A stretch of DNA of 7,755 nt from Desulfurococcales archaeon (GTDB taxonomy: Archaea > Thermoproteota > Thermoprotei_A > Sulfolobales > NBVN01): contig JAMOVB010000169.1 in NCBI GenBank assembly GCA_027061705.1, forward strand, positions 1 to 7,755, written 5' to 3'. The position numbers were made by a program, and so were the translations under genes. A model generated the notes under the pieces. It saw only the letters and a program-made list of their open reading frames with translations. It ran no database searches and was not told the origin of the DNA. Positions 1-5,965 of this stretch are shown here, one piece after another (positions within the stretch are counted from its first letter, which is position 1; every line of letters begins with the position of its first letter).

Positions 1-1
1 G

Positions 2-700
2 AAGGTGAGGTGGAAGAAGGTCAGCATGATATTCCAGGGGGCTATGAACGCGTTAACCCCGGTATTCACCATTGAAGATCAGCTGACGGAACCTCTAATC
101 CTGCATAAGGGGATGAGCAAGAGCGAGGCGAGGAAGGTAGCTGCTGAGATGCTTAAGAACGTCGGCCTCGACGAGACCGTGTTGAGGAGGTACCCGCACG
201 AGCTTTCGGGAGGGCAGAAGCAGAGGGTCGTTATAGCGATGGCCCTCATACTAAATCCGGATCTAGTAATAGCTGACGAGCCGACAACAGCGCTTGACGT
301 GATAGTTCAAGCGCAGATCATGAACCTGTTCAAGAGGATAAGGAAGCAGTACAACATAGGCATGGTCTTCATAACTCACGACCTAAGCCTAATCGCTGAG
401 ATAGCGGATAGGGTTGCCATAATGTATGCCGGGAAGATTATCGAGATAGGGTCTGCAGACCAGATATTCGGCAATCCCAAGCACCCCTACACGCAGGGCC
501 TGCTGAGATCAATACCTAGGCTGAGGTCTAAGGAGAAGATAACGTGGATTCCGGGAGTCCCGCCAGACCTAGTCAAGCCGCCGTCGGGTTGCAGGTTCTT
601 CCCGAGGTGCAAGTTCGTCAAGGACATATGCAGGAAAGAGGAACCCAAGCTCGTTGAGATTGAGGAAGGTCATTTTGTAGCATGCCACTTCGTGAGGTGA
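2..700 (+). CDS. Dipeptide/oligopeptide ABC transporter ATP-binding protein, DppD/OppD-like (5' truncated by window)
   Basis: This is one of the two ATPases that power peptide uptake at the inner face of the membrane. The frame is open to the window edge, and the visible part starts just before the Q-loop, so the Walker A region lies outside and the GTG at 5 is not the real start. Numbering from that GTG: Q-loop SMIFQ at 7-11, ABC signature LSGGQKQR at 67-74, Walker B LVIADEP at 87-93 and the H-loop histidine 125 in ITHD. The C-terminal oligopeptide-transporter domain carries C196, C202, C209 and C227 (CX5CX6CX17C), a motif linked to a [4Fe-4S] cluster in characterised Dpp/Opp ATPases. It also has the family NPKHPYT segment. 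The partner ATPase gene follows after 7 bases. The permease and binding-protein genes are expected upstream, out of view. Assignment to the family is secure; peptide specificity is inferred from the family. Confidence 0.95.
   Translation, partial: KVRWKKVSMIFQGAMNALTPVFTIEDQLTEPLILHKGMSKSEARKVAAEMLKNVGLDETVLRRYPHELSGGQKQRVVIAMALILNPDLVIADEPTTALDVIVQAQIMNLFKRIRKQYNIGMVFITHDLSLIAEIADRVAIMYAGKIIEIGSADQIFGNPKHPYTQGLLRSIPRLRSKEKITWIPGVPPDLVKPPSGCRFFPRCKFVKDICRKEEPKLVEIEEGHFVACHFVR
694..700 (+). promoter_or_regulatory. Ribosome binding site for the DppF-like gene
   Basis: GAGGTGA overlaps the stop codon of the upstream ATPase gene and lies 7 bases before the ATG at 708. It matches the archaeal 16S anti-Shine-Dalgarno and supports both this start and co-translation of the pair. 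Confidence 0.7.
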
Positions 701-707
701 GAGCGTC

Positions 708-1766
708 ATGCCGGAGCCCGTGGTTAAGGTAGTCGACCTAAAGAAGTACTTCCCCCTCCGCAGGGGTATTGTTGAAGTACTGACTATGAAGCCTAGGAGG
801 TACGTGAGGGCTGTTGACGGCGTATGCTTCGAAATGCATATAGGTGAGGTTTTCTGCCTCGTGGGCGAGTCCGGATGCGGTAAGACAACGACCGGTAGGT
901 TGCTGACAAGGCTACTAACACCGACAGCCGGCCACATATACTACAAGCCCTCCGAAGACATTAGAGATCAGATACCGGAGAAGTACTTCACGAACGGCGG
1001 GTATGTGGACCTAGCGAGAAAACTGCCGAAGCGCGTTGACAAGCTATTCAGGAGGGAGATACAGATAGTGTTTCAAGACCCCTTCGGCTCGTTAGACCCG
1101 AGGATGAAGGTGTACGACATTCTAAAGGAGCCGCTAATAGTTCACGGCATAGGCAGTACTGAGGAGGAGCGTAGGGAGATAATATACAGGATCCTCAGTG
1201 AGGTTAAGCTAGTGCCTCCCGACCAGTTCATGGGTAGGTACCCACACATGCTCTCCGGAGGTCAGAGACAGCGTGTGGCGTTCGCCAGAGCAATGATTCT
1301 AAAGCCCACAGTCGTGGTTGCGGACGAGCCTGTCTCAATGCTCGACGTATCCATTAGGGCGGAGATACTTCAGCTAATGCTCGACCTACAGGCAAGCAGG
1401 GACCTCTCCTACCTATTCATAACGCACGACCTAGCCGTAGCTAGCTACCTGTGCACCAAGATAGCGGTGATGTACCTAGGCAAGATAGTTGAGATGGGGC
1501 CGACAGACCGCGTCATAAACAACCCGCAGCACCCATACACGAGGGCGTTAATAGCTGCCGTCCCGGAGCCCGACCCGAGAAATAGATTCAAGATTAGGGA
1601 GGTGCCGATAAAGGGTGAGGTGCCTAGCGCGGCGGCCATACCGCCGGGCTGCAGGTTCCACCCAAGATGCCCCAACACCATGGACATATGCCGGAAGAAG
1701 GAACCCGAACTGATAGAGGTTGAGCCAGGGCACTACGCAGCGTGCTGGCTGCACCAGCGCAAGTAA
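708..1766 (+). CDS. Dipeptide/oligopeptide ABC transporter ATP-binding protein, DppF/OppF-like
   Basis: This is the second ATPase of the peptide importer, 352 residues and complete. It shows Walker A GESGCGKT at 53-60, Q-loop VFQDP with Q123, signature LSGGQRQR at 182-189, Walker B VVVADEP at 202-208 and H-loop H240. Between Walker A and the Q-loop is a longer insert (about 80-117), common in OppF/DppF proteins. The C-terminal domain has NPQHPYT and C315, C321, C328 and C346. Their spacing, CX5CX6CX17C, is identical to that of the upstream ATPase, so both halves of the dimer may carry an Fe-S cluster. The ATG start has a well-placed ribosome binding site. It is the last gene of the transporter operon, followed by a 172-base gap. 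The substrate (dipeptide, oligopeptide, or a sugar, as in some archaeal relatives) cannot be told from the ATPases alone. Confidence 0.96.
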   Translation: MPEPVVKVVDLKKYFPLRRGIVEVLTMKPRRYVRAVDGVCFEMHIGEVFCLVGESGCGKTTTGRLLTRLLTPTAGHIYYKPSEDIRDQIPEKYFTNGGYVDLARKLPKRVDKLFRREIQIVFQDPFGSLDPRMKVYDILKEPLIVHGIGSTEEERREIIYRILSEVKLVPPDQFMGRYPHMLSGGQRQRVAFARAMILKPTVVVADEPVSMLDVSIRAEILQLMLDLQASRDLSYLFITHDLAVASYLCTKIAVMYLGKIVEMGPTDRVINNPQHPYTRALIAAVPEPDPRNRFKIREVPIKGEVPSAAAIPPGCRFHPRCPNTMDICRKKEPELIEVEPGHYAACWLHQRK

Positions 1767-1770
1767 CGTC

Positions 1771-1782
1771 AAAACTAGTTTT
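1771..1782. terminator. 12-bp palindrome just after dppF-like stop; possible transcription end
   Basis: AAAACTAGTTTT is a perfect palindrome starting 4 bases after the stop codon at 1766. It ends in a short T tract and is followed by AAGAAAAC. A T-rich tract close behind the last gene fits an archaeal terminator. The symmetry could equally be a binding site or chance in AT-rich DNA. Confidence 0.3.
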
Positions 1783-1802
1783 AAGAAAACACGAACACAC
1801 AT

Positions 1803-1810
1803 GTATAAGG
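1803..1810 (+). promoter_or_regulatory. Possible TATA box upstream of the 1832-1891 hairpin
   Basis: GTATAAGG is centred near 1807 in an A-rich stretch. An archaeal start site about 25 bases downstream would fall at 1832-1833, the first base of the hairpin's left arm. There is no clear BRE, so this is a weak call based on spacing only. Confidence 0.25.
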
Positions 1811-1831
1811 AAAAACTCGAAGCTGCTTTAA

Positions 1832-1891
1832 CCCCCACGCACGGACCCAGCCTAAGGATTACCTTAACATACCGCAGCGTGTGCGTGGGGG
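1832..1891 (+). repeat. 11-bp perfect inverted repeat with nested small hairpin (possible structured RNA or regulatory site)
   Basis: CCCCCACGCAC (1832-1842) is exactly complementary to GTGCGTGGGGG (1881-1891), with 38 bases between. Inside the loop a second stem, TAAGG (1853-1857) with CCTTA (1862-1866), closes a 4-base loop. The GC-rich outer stem stands out in an otherwise AT-leaning gap. No T tract follows, so it does not look like a plain terminator. It does not match a tRNA, and no clear C/D boxes or kink-turn were seen. It could be a small RNA, a 5' leader from an upstream start, or a protein-binding site ahead of the mevalonate operon. Function unknown. Confidence 0.5.
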
Positions 1892-1909
1892 ACTAGCTTG
1901 ACGGGAATC

Positions 1910-1918
1910 AATAAATTA
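1910..1918 (+). promoter_or_regulatory. Probable TATA box of the HMG-CoA synthase operon
   Basis: AATAAATTA is centred about 25 bases before the GTG at 1939. That is the usual distance from an archaeal TATA box to the start site, so the transcript would begin at or next to the start codon and be leaderless. The flanks are GC-richer, which makes the element stand out. Confidence 0.5.
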
Positions 1919-1938
1919 ACAACCACTACATTCACGGG

Positions 1939-3009
1939 GTGCGGTTATTGCCGAGGCCTGAGGAGAGGGTGGGCATCCTCGGATGGGGTGCCTACATACC
2001 GAGATTCAGGGTTAAGGCGGAGGAGATAGCTAGGCTCTGGGGCTTTGAACCAAGCGTTACTAAGGCACTGTGGATAGAGGAGAAGGCCGTCGCCGCACCG
2101 GACGAGGATGCGGTCACCATGGGCTGGTATGCCGCTAAATCAGCGATCAAGCGTGCCGGCATAGACCCCTCACTAATAGGCTGCGCTTTCGTGGGGACGG
2201 AGTCCAAGCCATACGCCGTAAAGCCCTCAGCAACGATAATAGCTGACGCCCTCAACATCTCTAAGGTGAAGCTAAGCACAGACATGGAGTTCGCCTGCAG
2301 GGCCGGGAGCGAGGGGTTAAGACTGGCTACATCGCTAGTCGCTAGCGGGACAATCAAGTACGGACTGGCGATAGGGTCAGACACTGCCCAGGCAAACCCC
2401 GGCGACATACTTGAGCTTACAGCAGCGTCCGGGGCGGCCGCCTACGTCGTAGGGCCTTCGGAAGAGGCTGTAGCGTCCTTCGAGGGAATGGTAACCTACA
2501 TTACCGACACCCCCGACTTCTGGCGTAGGGACTGCTCCAAATACCCGATGCACGGGGAGGGCTTCACCGGCGAGCCAGCGTACTTCCACCACATAATGAC
2601 GGCAGTTAAGCTCCTCATGGAGGAACTCGGGCTTAAGCCCAGTGACTTCGACTACGCGGTATTCCACCAGCCTAACGGGAAGTTCCCTCTGAAGGTTGGG
2701 AAGAGGTTAGGCTTCACAAAAGATAAGATACTCCCCGGCATCGTAACGCCCTGGATAGGGAATACCTACAACGCATCAGCACTCCTAGGCCTAGCCAAGG
2801 TACTAGATAGCGCGAAGCCCGGAAGCAGGATACTTGTAGCGCCGTTCGGTAGCGGGGCAGGAAGCGACGCCTACAGCATAGTGGTTAAGGACAGGATCGA
2901 GGAGAAGCGCGGCCTAGCCCCGAAGGTTGAGGACATGCTTAGGAGGAAGAAGTACATAGACTACGCAACCTACGCCAAATCACGCCACATGATACTCAGA
3001 AACGTTTGA
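1939..3009 (+). CDS. Hydroxymethylglutaryl-CoA synthase (archaeal type)
   Basis: It condenses acetyl-CoA with acetoacetyl-CoA to form HMG-CoA, the committed precursor for the mevalonate route to archaeal isoprenoid lipids. It is 356 residues, the usual archaeal length, with the initial-condensing-enzyme (thiolase-like) fold. The catalytic triad is visible: E88 in [13 protein letters not shown], nucleophile C120 in [11 protein letters not shown] and H243 in FHQPNGKFP. The spacings (32 and 123) are close to those of bacterial HMG-CoA synthase (E79, C111, H233 in Staphylococcus). GSDTAQ, GNTYNAS and [11 protein letters not shown] are further family motifs. The GTG at 1939 is chosen because a TATA-like element sits about 25 bases upstream, fitting a leaderless message. 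A TTG at 1948 preceded by GGGGTG is the alternative and would give 353 residues. The thiolase-like and DUF35 genes follow in one operon. Confidence 0.97.
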   Translation: MRLLPRPEERVGILGWGAYIPRFRVKAEEIARLWGFEPSVTKALWIEEKAVAAPDEDAVTMGWYAAKSAIKRAGIDPSLIGCAFVGTESKPYAVKPSATIIADALNISKVKLSTDMEFACRAGSEGLRLATSLVASGTIKYGLAIGSDTAQANPGDILELTAASGAAAYVVGPSEEAVASFEGMVTYITDTPDFWRRDCSKYPMHGEGFTGEPAYFHHIMTAVKLLMEELGLKPSDFDYAVFHQPNGKFPLKVGKRLGFTKDKILPGIVTPWIGNTYNASALLGLAKVLDSAKPGSRILVAPFGSGAGSDAYSIVVKDRIEEKRGLAPKVEDMLRRKKYIDYATYAKSRHMILRNV

Positions 3010-3012
3010 GCC

Positions 3013-3020
3013 GGAGGTGA
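3013..3020 (+). promoter_or_regulatory. Ribosome binding site that decides the thiolase start
   Basis: GGAGGTGA is a near-complete Shine-Dalgarno sequence. It directly abuts the TTG at 3021 but lies 6 bases before the GTG at 3027. The normal spacing therefore points to GTG 3027 as the true start, shortening the protein by two residues relative to the longest reading. Confidence 0.75.
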
Positions 3021-3026
3021 TTGGGC

Positions 3027-4157
3027 GTGCAGAAGGTATACGTCACGGCGGCCGCCATGACGAAAGTCGGCCGCCACTTCAACCTAGGGTTCAAGGAGCT
3101 AGCATATGAAGTTGTTGAGAGAGTTATTGAGGAGTCCGGCGGTGAGGCTCCGGACTACCTCATAGTATCGTCAACGCTTGCCGCGCTTCAGTGCCATCAG
3201 CTAGATGTCTCAACAATAGTGGCTCAAGCGCTTGGGTTGAGCGGCAGGCGTAGAATACCTTCGATAAGGGTGGAGACCGGTGAGTCATCAGGGGCGGCGG
3301 CTGTTGAGATAGCGGTTGCGATGGTTAGATCAGGCATGGCAAAGAAGGTCCTAGTCGTCGGTTTCGAGAAGATGACTGAGTACCCGTCGGCTAAGGTCAA
3401 TGCCGACTACTCGAAAATACTTGACTATGAGTTAGAGGTGATGCGTAACGTAACCCCGCCCAACTACGCCGCAATGATAATGAAGGACTACATGAGGAGG
3501 TACGGCGTGAGTAGGGAGGATCTAACGTCCTGGCCTGTGAGGATGCATGAGAACGCGTCGAGGAACCCTCTCGCCCAGCTTCCCTTCAAAATAAGTAAGG
3601 ACGCTGTCCTCAAAGCCCAGGTGATCTCGGAACCGATAACGCTTCTGGACTCCTTCCCCCTAGGTGACGGTGCTGCAGCGCTCATGATAGCGGGCGGCGA
3701 CTTCATACCGCCTGGAAGCGAGGGTGTGGAGGTATTAACGACGTGCTCCTCCACCTCAACCCCCCTATACCTTAGGGACGAGCTAGCCTCACTACCCGCA
3801 ACCGCCAGCCTAAGAAAGGTTGCGGACGCGGTGCTGCCGAGCGGGTGGCGTAAGGACGCTGCCGTGCAGGTACATGACAGCTACAGCATATACGGCGTGC
3901 TGGCTCTTGAAGCCTTAGGGTTCGCCGAGCCTGGGCAGGGCTACAGGGTTGTTGAGGAGCTCGAATACCTGAACCCTGGTGGGGGGCTTAAGGCGAGGGG
4001 ACACCCTATCGGCGCTACCCCCATATACGGCATGTGCGAGCTATACGCACTCATGATGGAGGGCTTCGCAGGGCTATCCTTCAGCGGCAGTTACGGGCTT
4101 GTACACTCGATGTCCGGGCCTGACTATAACTCAAGACTAATCATACTTAAGAGGTGA
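3027..4157 (+). CDS. Thiolase-fold protein of the mevalonate operon (acetyl-CoA acetyltransferase-like), nucleophilic Cys replaced by Glu
   Basis: By family and position this would be the acetoacetyl-CoA thiolase supplying HMG-CoA synthase: 376 residues, SCP2/SCPx-like thiolase. Family marks are GFEKM at 112-116, PLGDGAAA (212-219), VHD at 282-284, and LNPGGGLKARGHPIGAT with the catalytic histidine H326. The active site is odd. Aligned without gaps back from GFEKM to SCPx thiolases (NCATGSS), the nucleophilic cysteine position is E86 in VETGESSGAAA (codon GAG at 3282-3284). The C-terminal thiolase cysteine region reads SFSGSYG without cysteine. The remaining cysteines (56, 240, 337) are not at the nucleophile position. 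The frame is intact and codon use matches its neighbours, so it is not a pseudogene. The preferred start is GTG 3027; TTG 3021 is possible. Thiolase fold and complex partnership are well supported; conventional thiolase activity is doubtful. Confidence 0.9.
   Translation: MQKVYVTAAAMTKVGRHFNLGFKELAYEVVERVIEESGGEAPDYLIVSSTLAALQCHQLDVSTIVAQALGLSGRRRIPSIRVETGESSGAAAVEIAVAMVRSGMAKKVLVVGFEKMTEYPSAKVNADYSKILDYELEVMRNVTPPNYAAMIMKDYMRRYGVSREDLTSWPVRMHENASRNPLAQLPFKISKDAVLKAQVISEPITLLDSFPLGDGAAALMIAGGDFIPPGSEGVEVLTTCSSTSTPLYLRDELASLPATASLRKVADAVLPSGWRKDAAVQVHDSYSIYGVLALEALGFAEPGQGYRVVEELEYLNPGGGLKARGHPIGATPIYGMCELYALMMEGFAGLSFSGSYGLVHSMSGPDYNSRLIILKR
4151..4157 (+). promoter_or_regulatory. Ribosome binding site for the DUF35 gene, inside the thiolase gene end
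   Basis: GAGGTGA includes the thiolase stop codon and lies 5 bases before the TTG at 4163. It would overlap the alternative GTG at 4154. The spacing favours TTG 4163. Confidence 0.6.
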
Positions 4158-4162
4158 GCGGC

Positions 4163-4567
4163 TTGAAGCTCTCCATATCCATACACTGGAGGAGGAAGGA
4201 AACACACTACAGGCTGGCGCTCACTAAGTGCAGGGCTTGCGGCAGAGTATCGTTCGGCGAAAGGAAGGTGTGTCCGTACTGCGGGTCTAAGGACGTTACG
4301 ACCCTAATACCGTCGGGAACAGGAACTCTACTGAGCTATAGTGTCAGCTACTTCAGGAGGGAGGGCGATGAGGAGTTCCTACCGCGCATAACATGCTTAG
4401 TCAAGCTTGACGAGGGCGCCATCGTTCCGGGCGAGCTAGTTGATGTCGACCCAGACGAAGTTTATATCGGTATGAAGGTTGAGGCTGTTCTAAGAAGATA
4501 CTCTAGCGACGACCCTTACGGACTGATATACTACGGGCTTAAGTTCATACCATTTTTAAAAGGATGA
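4163..4567 (+). CDS. DUF35 zinc-ribbon/OB-fold protein of the HMG-CoA synthase-thiolase complex
   Basis: This small protein of 134 residues has two visible parts. An N-terminal rubredoxin-like zinc ribbon carries C23, C26, C37 and C40 (CRAC...CPYC). A C-terminal OB-fold begins near GTGTLLSYSVSY and includes PRITCLVKLDEGAIVPGELV. In archaea this family bridges acetoacetyl-CoA thiolase and HMG-CoA synthase and contributes to a shared CoA-binding site, so the intermediate passes between active sites. The gene order here (synthase, thiolase, DUF35) matches that complex. The N-terminal HWRRKETHYRL segment is typical of the family's lead-in helix. The TTG start is chosen on ribosome-binding-site spacing; the GTG at 4154 would overlap the thiolase stop by 4 bases and add three residues. 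It is the last gene of the operon. Confidence 0.92.
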   Translation: MKLSISIHWRRKETHYRLALTKCRACGRVSFGERKVCPYCGSKDVTTLIPSGTGTLLSYSVSYFRREGDEEFLPRITCLVKLDEGAIVPGELVDVDPDEVYIGMKVEAVLRRYSSDDPYGLIYYGLKFIPFLKG

Positions 4568-4580
4568 GCAGGTTTTAAAA
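4553..4580 (+). terminator. T-rich transcription end of the mevalonate operon
   Basis: Two short T tracts (TTTTTA at 4553-4558 and TTTT at 4573-4576, part of TTTTAAAA) bracket the DUF35 stop codon. Archaeal terminators are usually T-rich without needing a strong stem. The call rests on composition and position. Confidence 0.4.
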
Positions 4581-4590
4581 ACAAATTACT

Positions 4591-4601
4591 AAAATTTAAA
4601 A
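4591..4601 (+). promoter_or_regulatory. Probable BRE/TATA element of the aminotransferase gene
   Basis: AAAATTTAAAA, with TTTAAA centred at about 4598, lies 31 bases before the GTG at 4629. The predicted start site near 4624 leaves a leader of only about five bases. The A-rich bases just upstream of TTTAAA could act as BRE. It is the clearest promoter in the window apart from the one at 7310. Confidence 0.55.
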
Positions 4602-4628
4602 CTACTGACGCCGAACTTAATACAGGGC

Positions 4629-5897
4629 GTGAGATACTTGGTTAGGTATGAGAGGCTTCTAGCCGACCGAGCCGAGTTATTTAGAGCATCAGAGGTCCGC
4701 GAGCTTCTGAAACTCACGGAGGGCAGGAAGATAATCAGCTTGGCAGGCGGCCTGCCCGACCCTCACGTATTCCCTAAAGAGGAGTTAGCCGAGATAGCTA
4801 AGGAGGTGATACTGGAGCACGGTGATAAGGCCCTCCAGTACTCGCCGACCGCCGGAGTAACGGAGTTCCGCGAGGAGTTAAGGAAGTTCATGATTTCAAA
4901 GGGCGTTAAGGTCAACGATGACGATAGCATAATGGTTACCACGGGATCGCAGCAGGCGCTTGACCTCCTCTCAAGAACCTTTATTCAGAAGTACGATGAG
5001 GTAATAGTTGAACTACCAACCTACCTAGCGGCGCTAAACGCATTCAGACTCTCGAGGCCTGGCTTTACAGGCATACCCATAGACGAGAATGGGATGAGGA
5101 CCGACATACTCGAGGAGGAGGTTAAGAGGCTCATATGGCTGGGCAGGAAGATAAAGTTCATCTACACAATACCTGTCGCTCACAACCCCTCGGGAGTTAC
5201 GATGAGTATCGACAGGAAGAAACACCTCCTTGAGATAGCGTCAAAATACGACCTAGTAATAGTTGAGGACGACCCCTACTCCTTCTTCGTGTACGACGAG
5301 AACGTCGACGTAACTCCCCTCAAAACCCTAGATAAGGAGGGCAGGGTCATATACCTAAGCACGTTCAGCAAGATACTGGCTCCCGGCTTAAGGATAGGTT
5401 GGGTGATAGGCAACAAGTACGTCATAGACGTTATGGAGAGGGCGAAGCAGACCGCCGACCTCCACTCCTCAACACTGACGCAATACATAGCTATGGAGGC
5501 GATAAGGAGGGGCGTAGTTAACAAGACAATCGAGAAGGCTAAGAAGCTCTACAGGGTTAAGAGGGACGCCATGATGCAGGCGCTTGAGGAGTACATGGTT
5601 GAGGGCGCTTGGTGGCCTAGGCCCGTGGGCGGACTCTTCGTAATGGTGTTCCTACCGTCCTACGACATAGACACGAAGAAGCTGTTGCGGGAGGCGCTTA
5701 ACGCCGGCGTGGCCTACGTGCCCGGCTCTTCATTCTTCGCCAACGGAACCGGCTGGAACACCATGAGACTCAACTTCAGCTACCCCAGCCCCGACGAGAT
5801 AAGGGAGGGTGTGAGGATACTCTCAGACATCATAAAGAAGCACCTTAAGGGCAAGCCCCAGAAAACCATAAAGCCCGAGCATATTTACCAAGCTTAA
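4629..5897 (+). CDS. PLP-dependent fold-type I aminotransferase (2-aminoadipate/aromatic aminotransferase-like)
   Basis: It moves an amino group between an amino acid and a 2-oxo acid in the cytoplasm; 422 residues. The fold-type I class I/II residues are all visible. Y71 lies in QYSPTAG and the phosphate-binding TGSQQ is at 105-109. N186 is in AHNPSG, where most relatives have QNPTG. EDDPY at 213-217 carries the aspartate that pairs with the pyridine nitrogen and Y217. The PLP lysine is K248 in STFSKILAPGLRIGW, with R255 after it, and R380 in MRLNFS binds the substrate carboxylate. The N-terminal ISLAGGLPDPHVFP is typical of the LysN/KAT II/archaeal aromatic aminotransferase group. Exact substrate cannot be read from sequence and no pathway neighbours help. 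The GTG start fits the TATA element; a TTG at 4638 is the alternative. It stands alone between a terminator and a convergent gene. Confidence 0.93.
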   Translation: MRYLVRYERLLADRAELFRASEVRELLKLTEGRKIISLAGGLPDPHVFPKEELAEIAKEVILEHGDKALQYSPTAGVTEFREELRKFMISKGVKVNDDDSIMVTTGSQQALDLLSRTFIQKYDEVIVELPTYLAALNAFRLSRPGFTGIPIDENGMRTDILEEEVKRLIWLGRKIKFIYTIPVAHNPSGVTMSIDRKKHLLEIASKYDLVIVEDDPYSFFVYDENVDVTPLKTLDKEGRVIYLSTFSKILAPGLRIGWVIGNKYVIDVMERAKQTADLHSSTLTQYIAMEAIRRGVVNKTIEKAKKLYRVKRDAMMQALEEYMVEGAWWPRPVGGLFVMVFLPSYDIDTKKLLREALNAGVAYVPGSSFFANGTGWNTMRLNFSYPSPDEIREGVRILSDIIKKHLKGKPQKTIKPEHIYQA

Positions 5898-5899
5898 GA

Positions 5900-5920
5900 G
5901 CCTTTAAGCGGTCGAAAGGC
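5900..5920. terminator. Hairpin between convergent genes
   Basis: GCCTTT (5900-5905) pairs with AAAGGC (5915-5920) across a 9-base loop, 2 bases after the aminotransferase stop. It lies in the 63-base gap between convergent genes, where transcripts from both strands must end. The stem is short, so this is a moderate call. Confidence 0.4.
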
Positions 5921-5953
5921 TTACTTACCCGCGCTTTTGAACCCGACTAAAAC

Positions 5954-5965
5954 CTTAACGTTAAG
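5954..5965. repeat. 12-bp palindrome over the stop codon of the minus-strand gene
   Basis: CTTAACGTTAAG is perfectly self-complementary and contains the TAA stop of the minus-strand MDR gene. It could contribute to transcript ending in the convergent gap. No further evidence for a role. Confidence 0.3.

Noticed and set aside
569..937. Open minus-strand frame across the junction of the two ATPase genes
   Set aside because: It lies opposite well-supported Dpp/Opp coding sequence, spans both genes, and its product has no recognisable motif; a shadow.
1548..1838. Minus-strand open frame reaching into the 1767-1938 gap
   Set aside because: Most of it is the complement of the DppF C-terminus including its cysteine motif; no ribosome binding site or family resemblance.
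1832..1891. Hairpin considered as a tRNA or an archaeal H/ACA or C/D guide RNA
   Set aside because: No anticodon or T-arm layout, no RUGAUGA/CUGA boxes, no kink-turn, and no clear ACA box just after the stem; the inner stem is only 5 bp.
1832..1891. Hairpin considered as a bacterial-style intrinsic terminator for the transporter operon
   Set aside because: The right arm is followed by ACTAGC, not a T tract, and the loop is 38 bases; archaea rarely use such structures.
3027..4157. Thiolase-fold gene considered as a pseudogene because of its missing nucleophile
   Set aside because: The frame is full length, fold motifs and GHP histidine are intact, codon use is normal, and it has the strongest ribosome binding site in the window.
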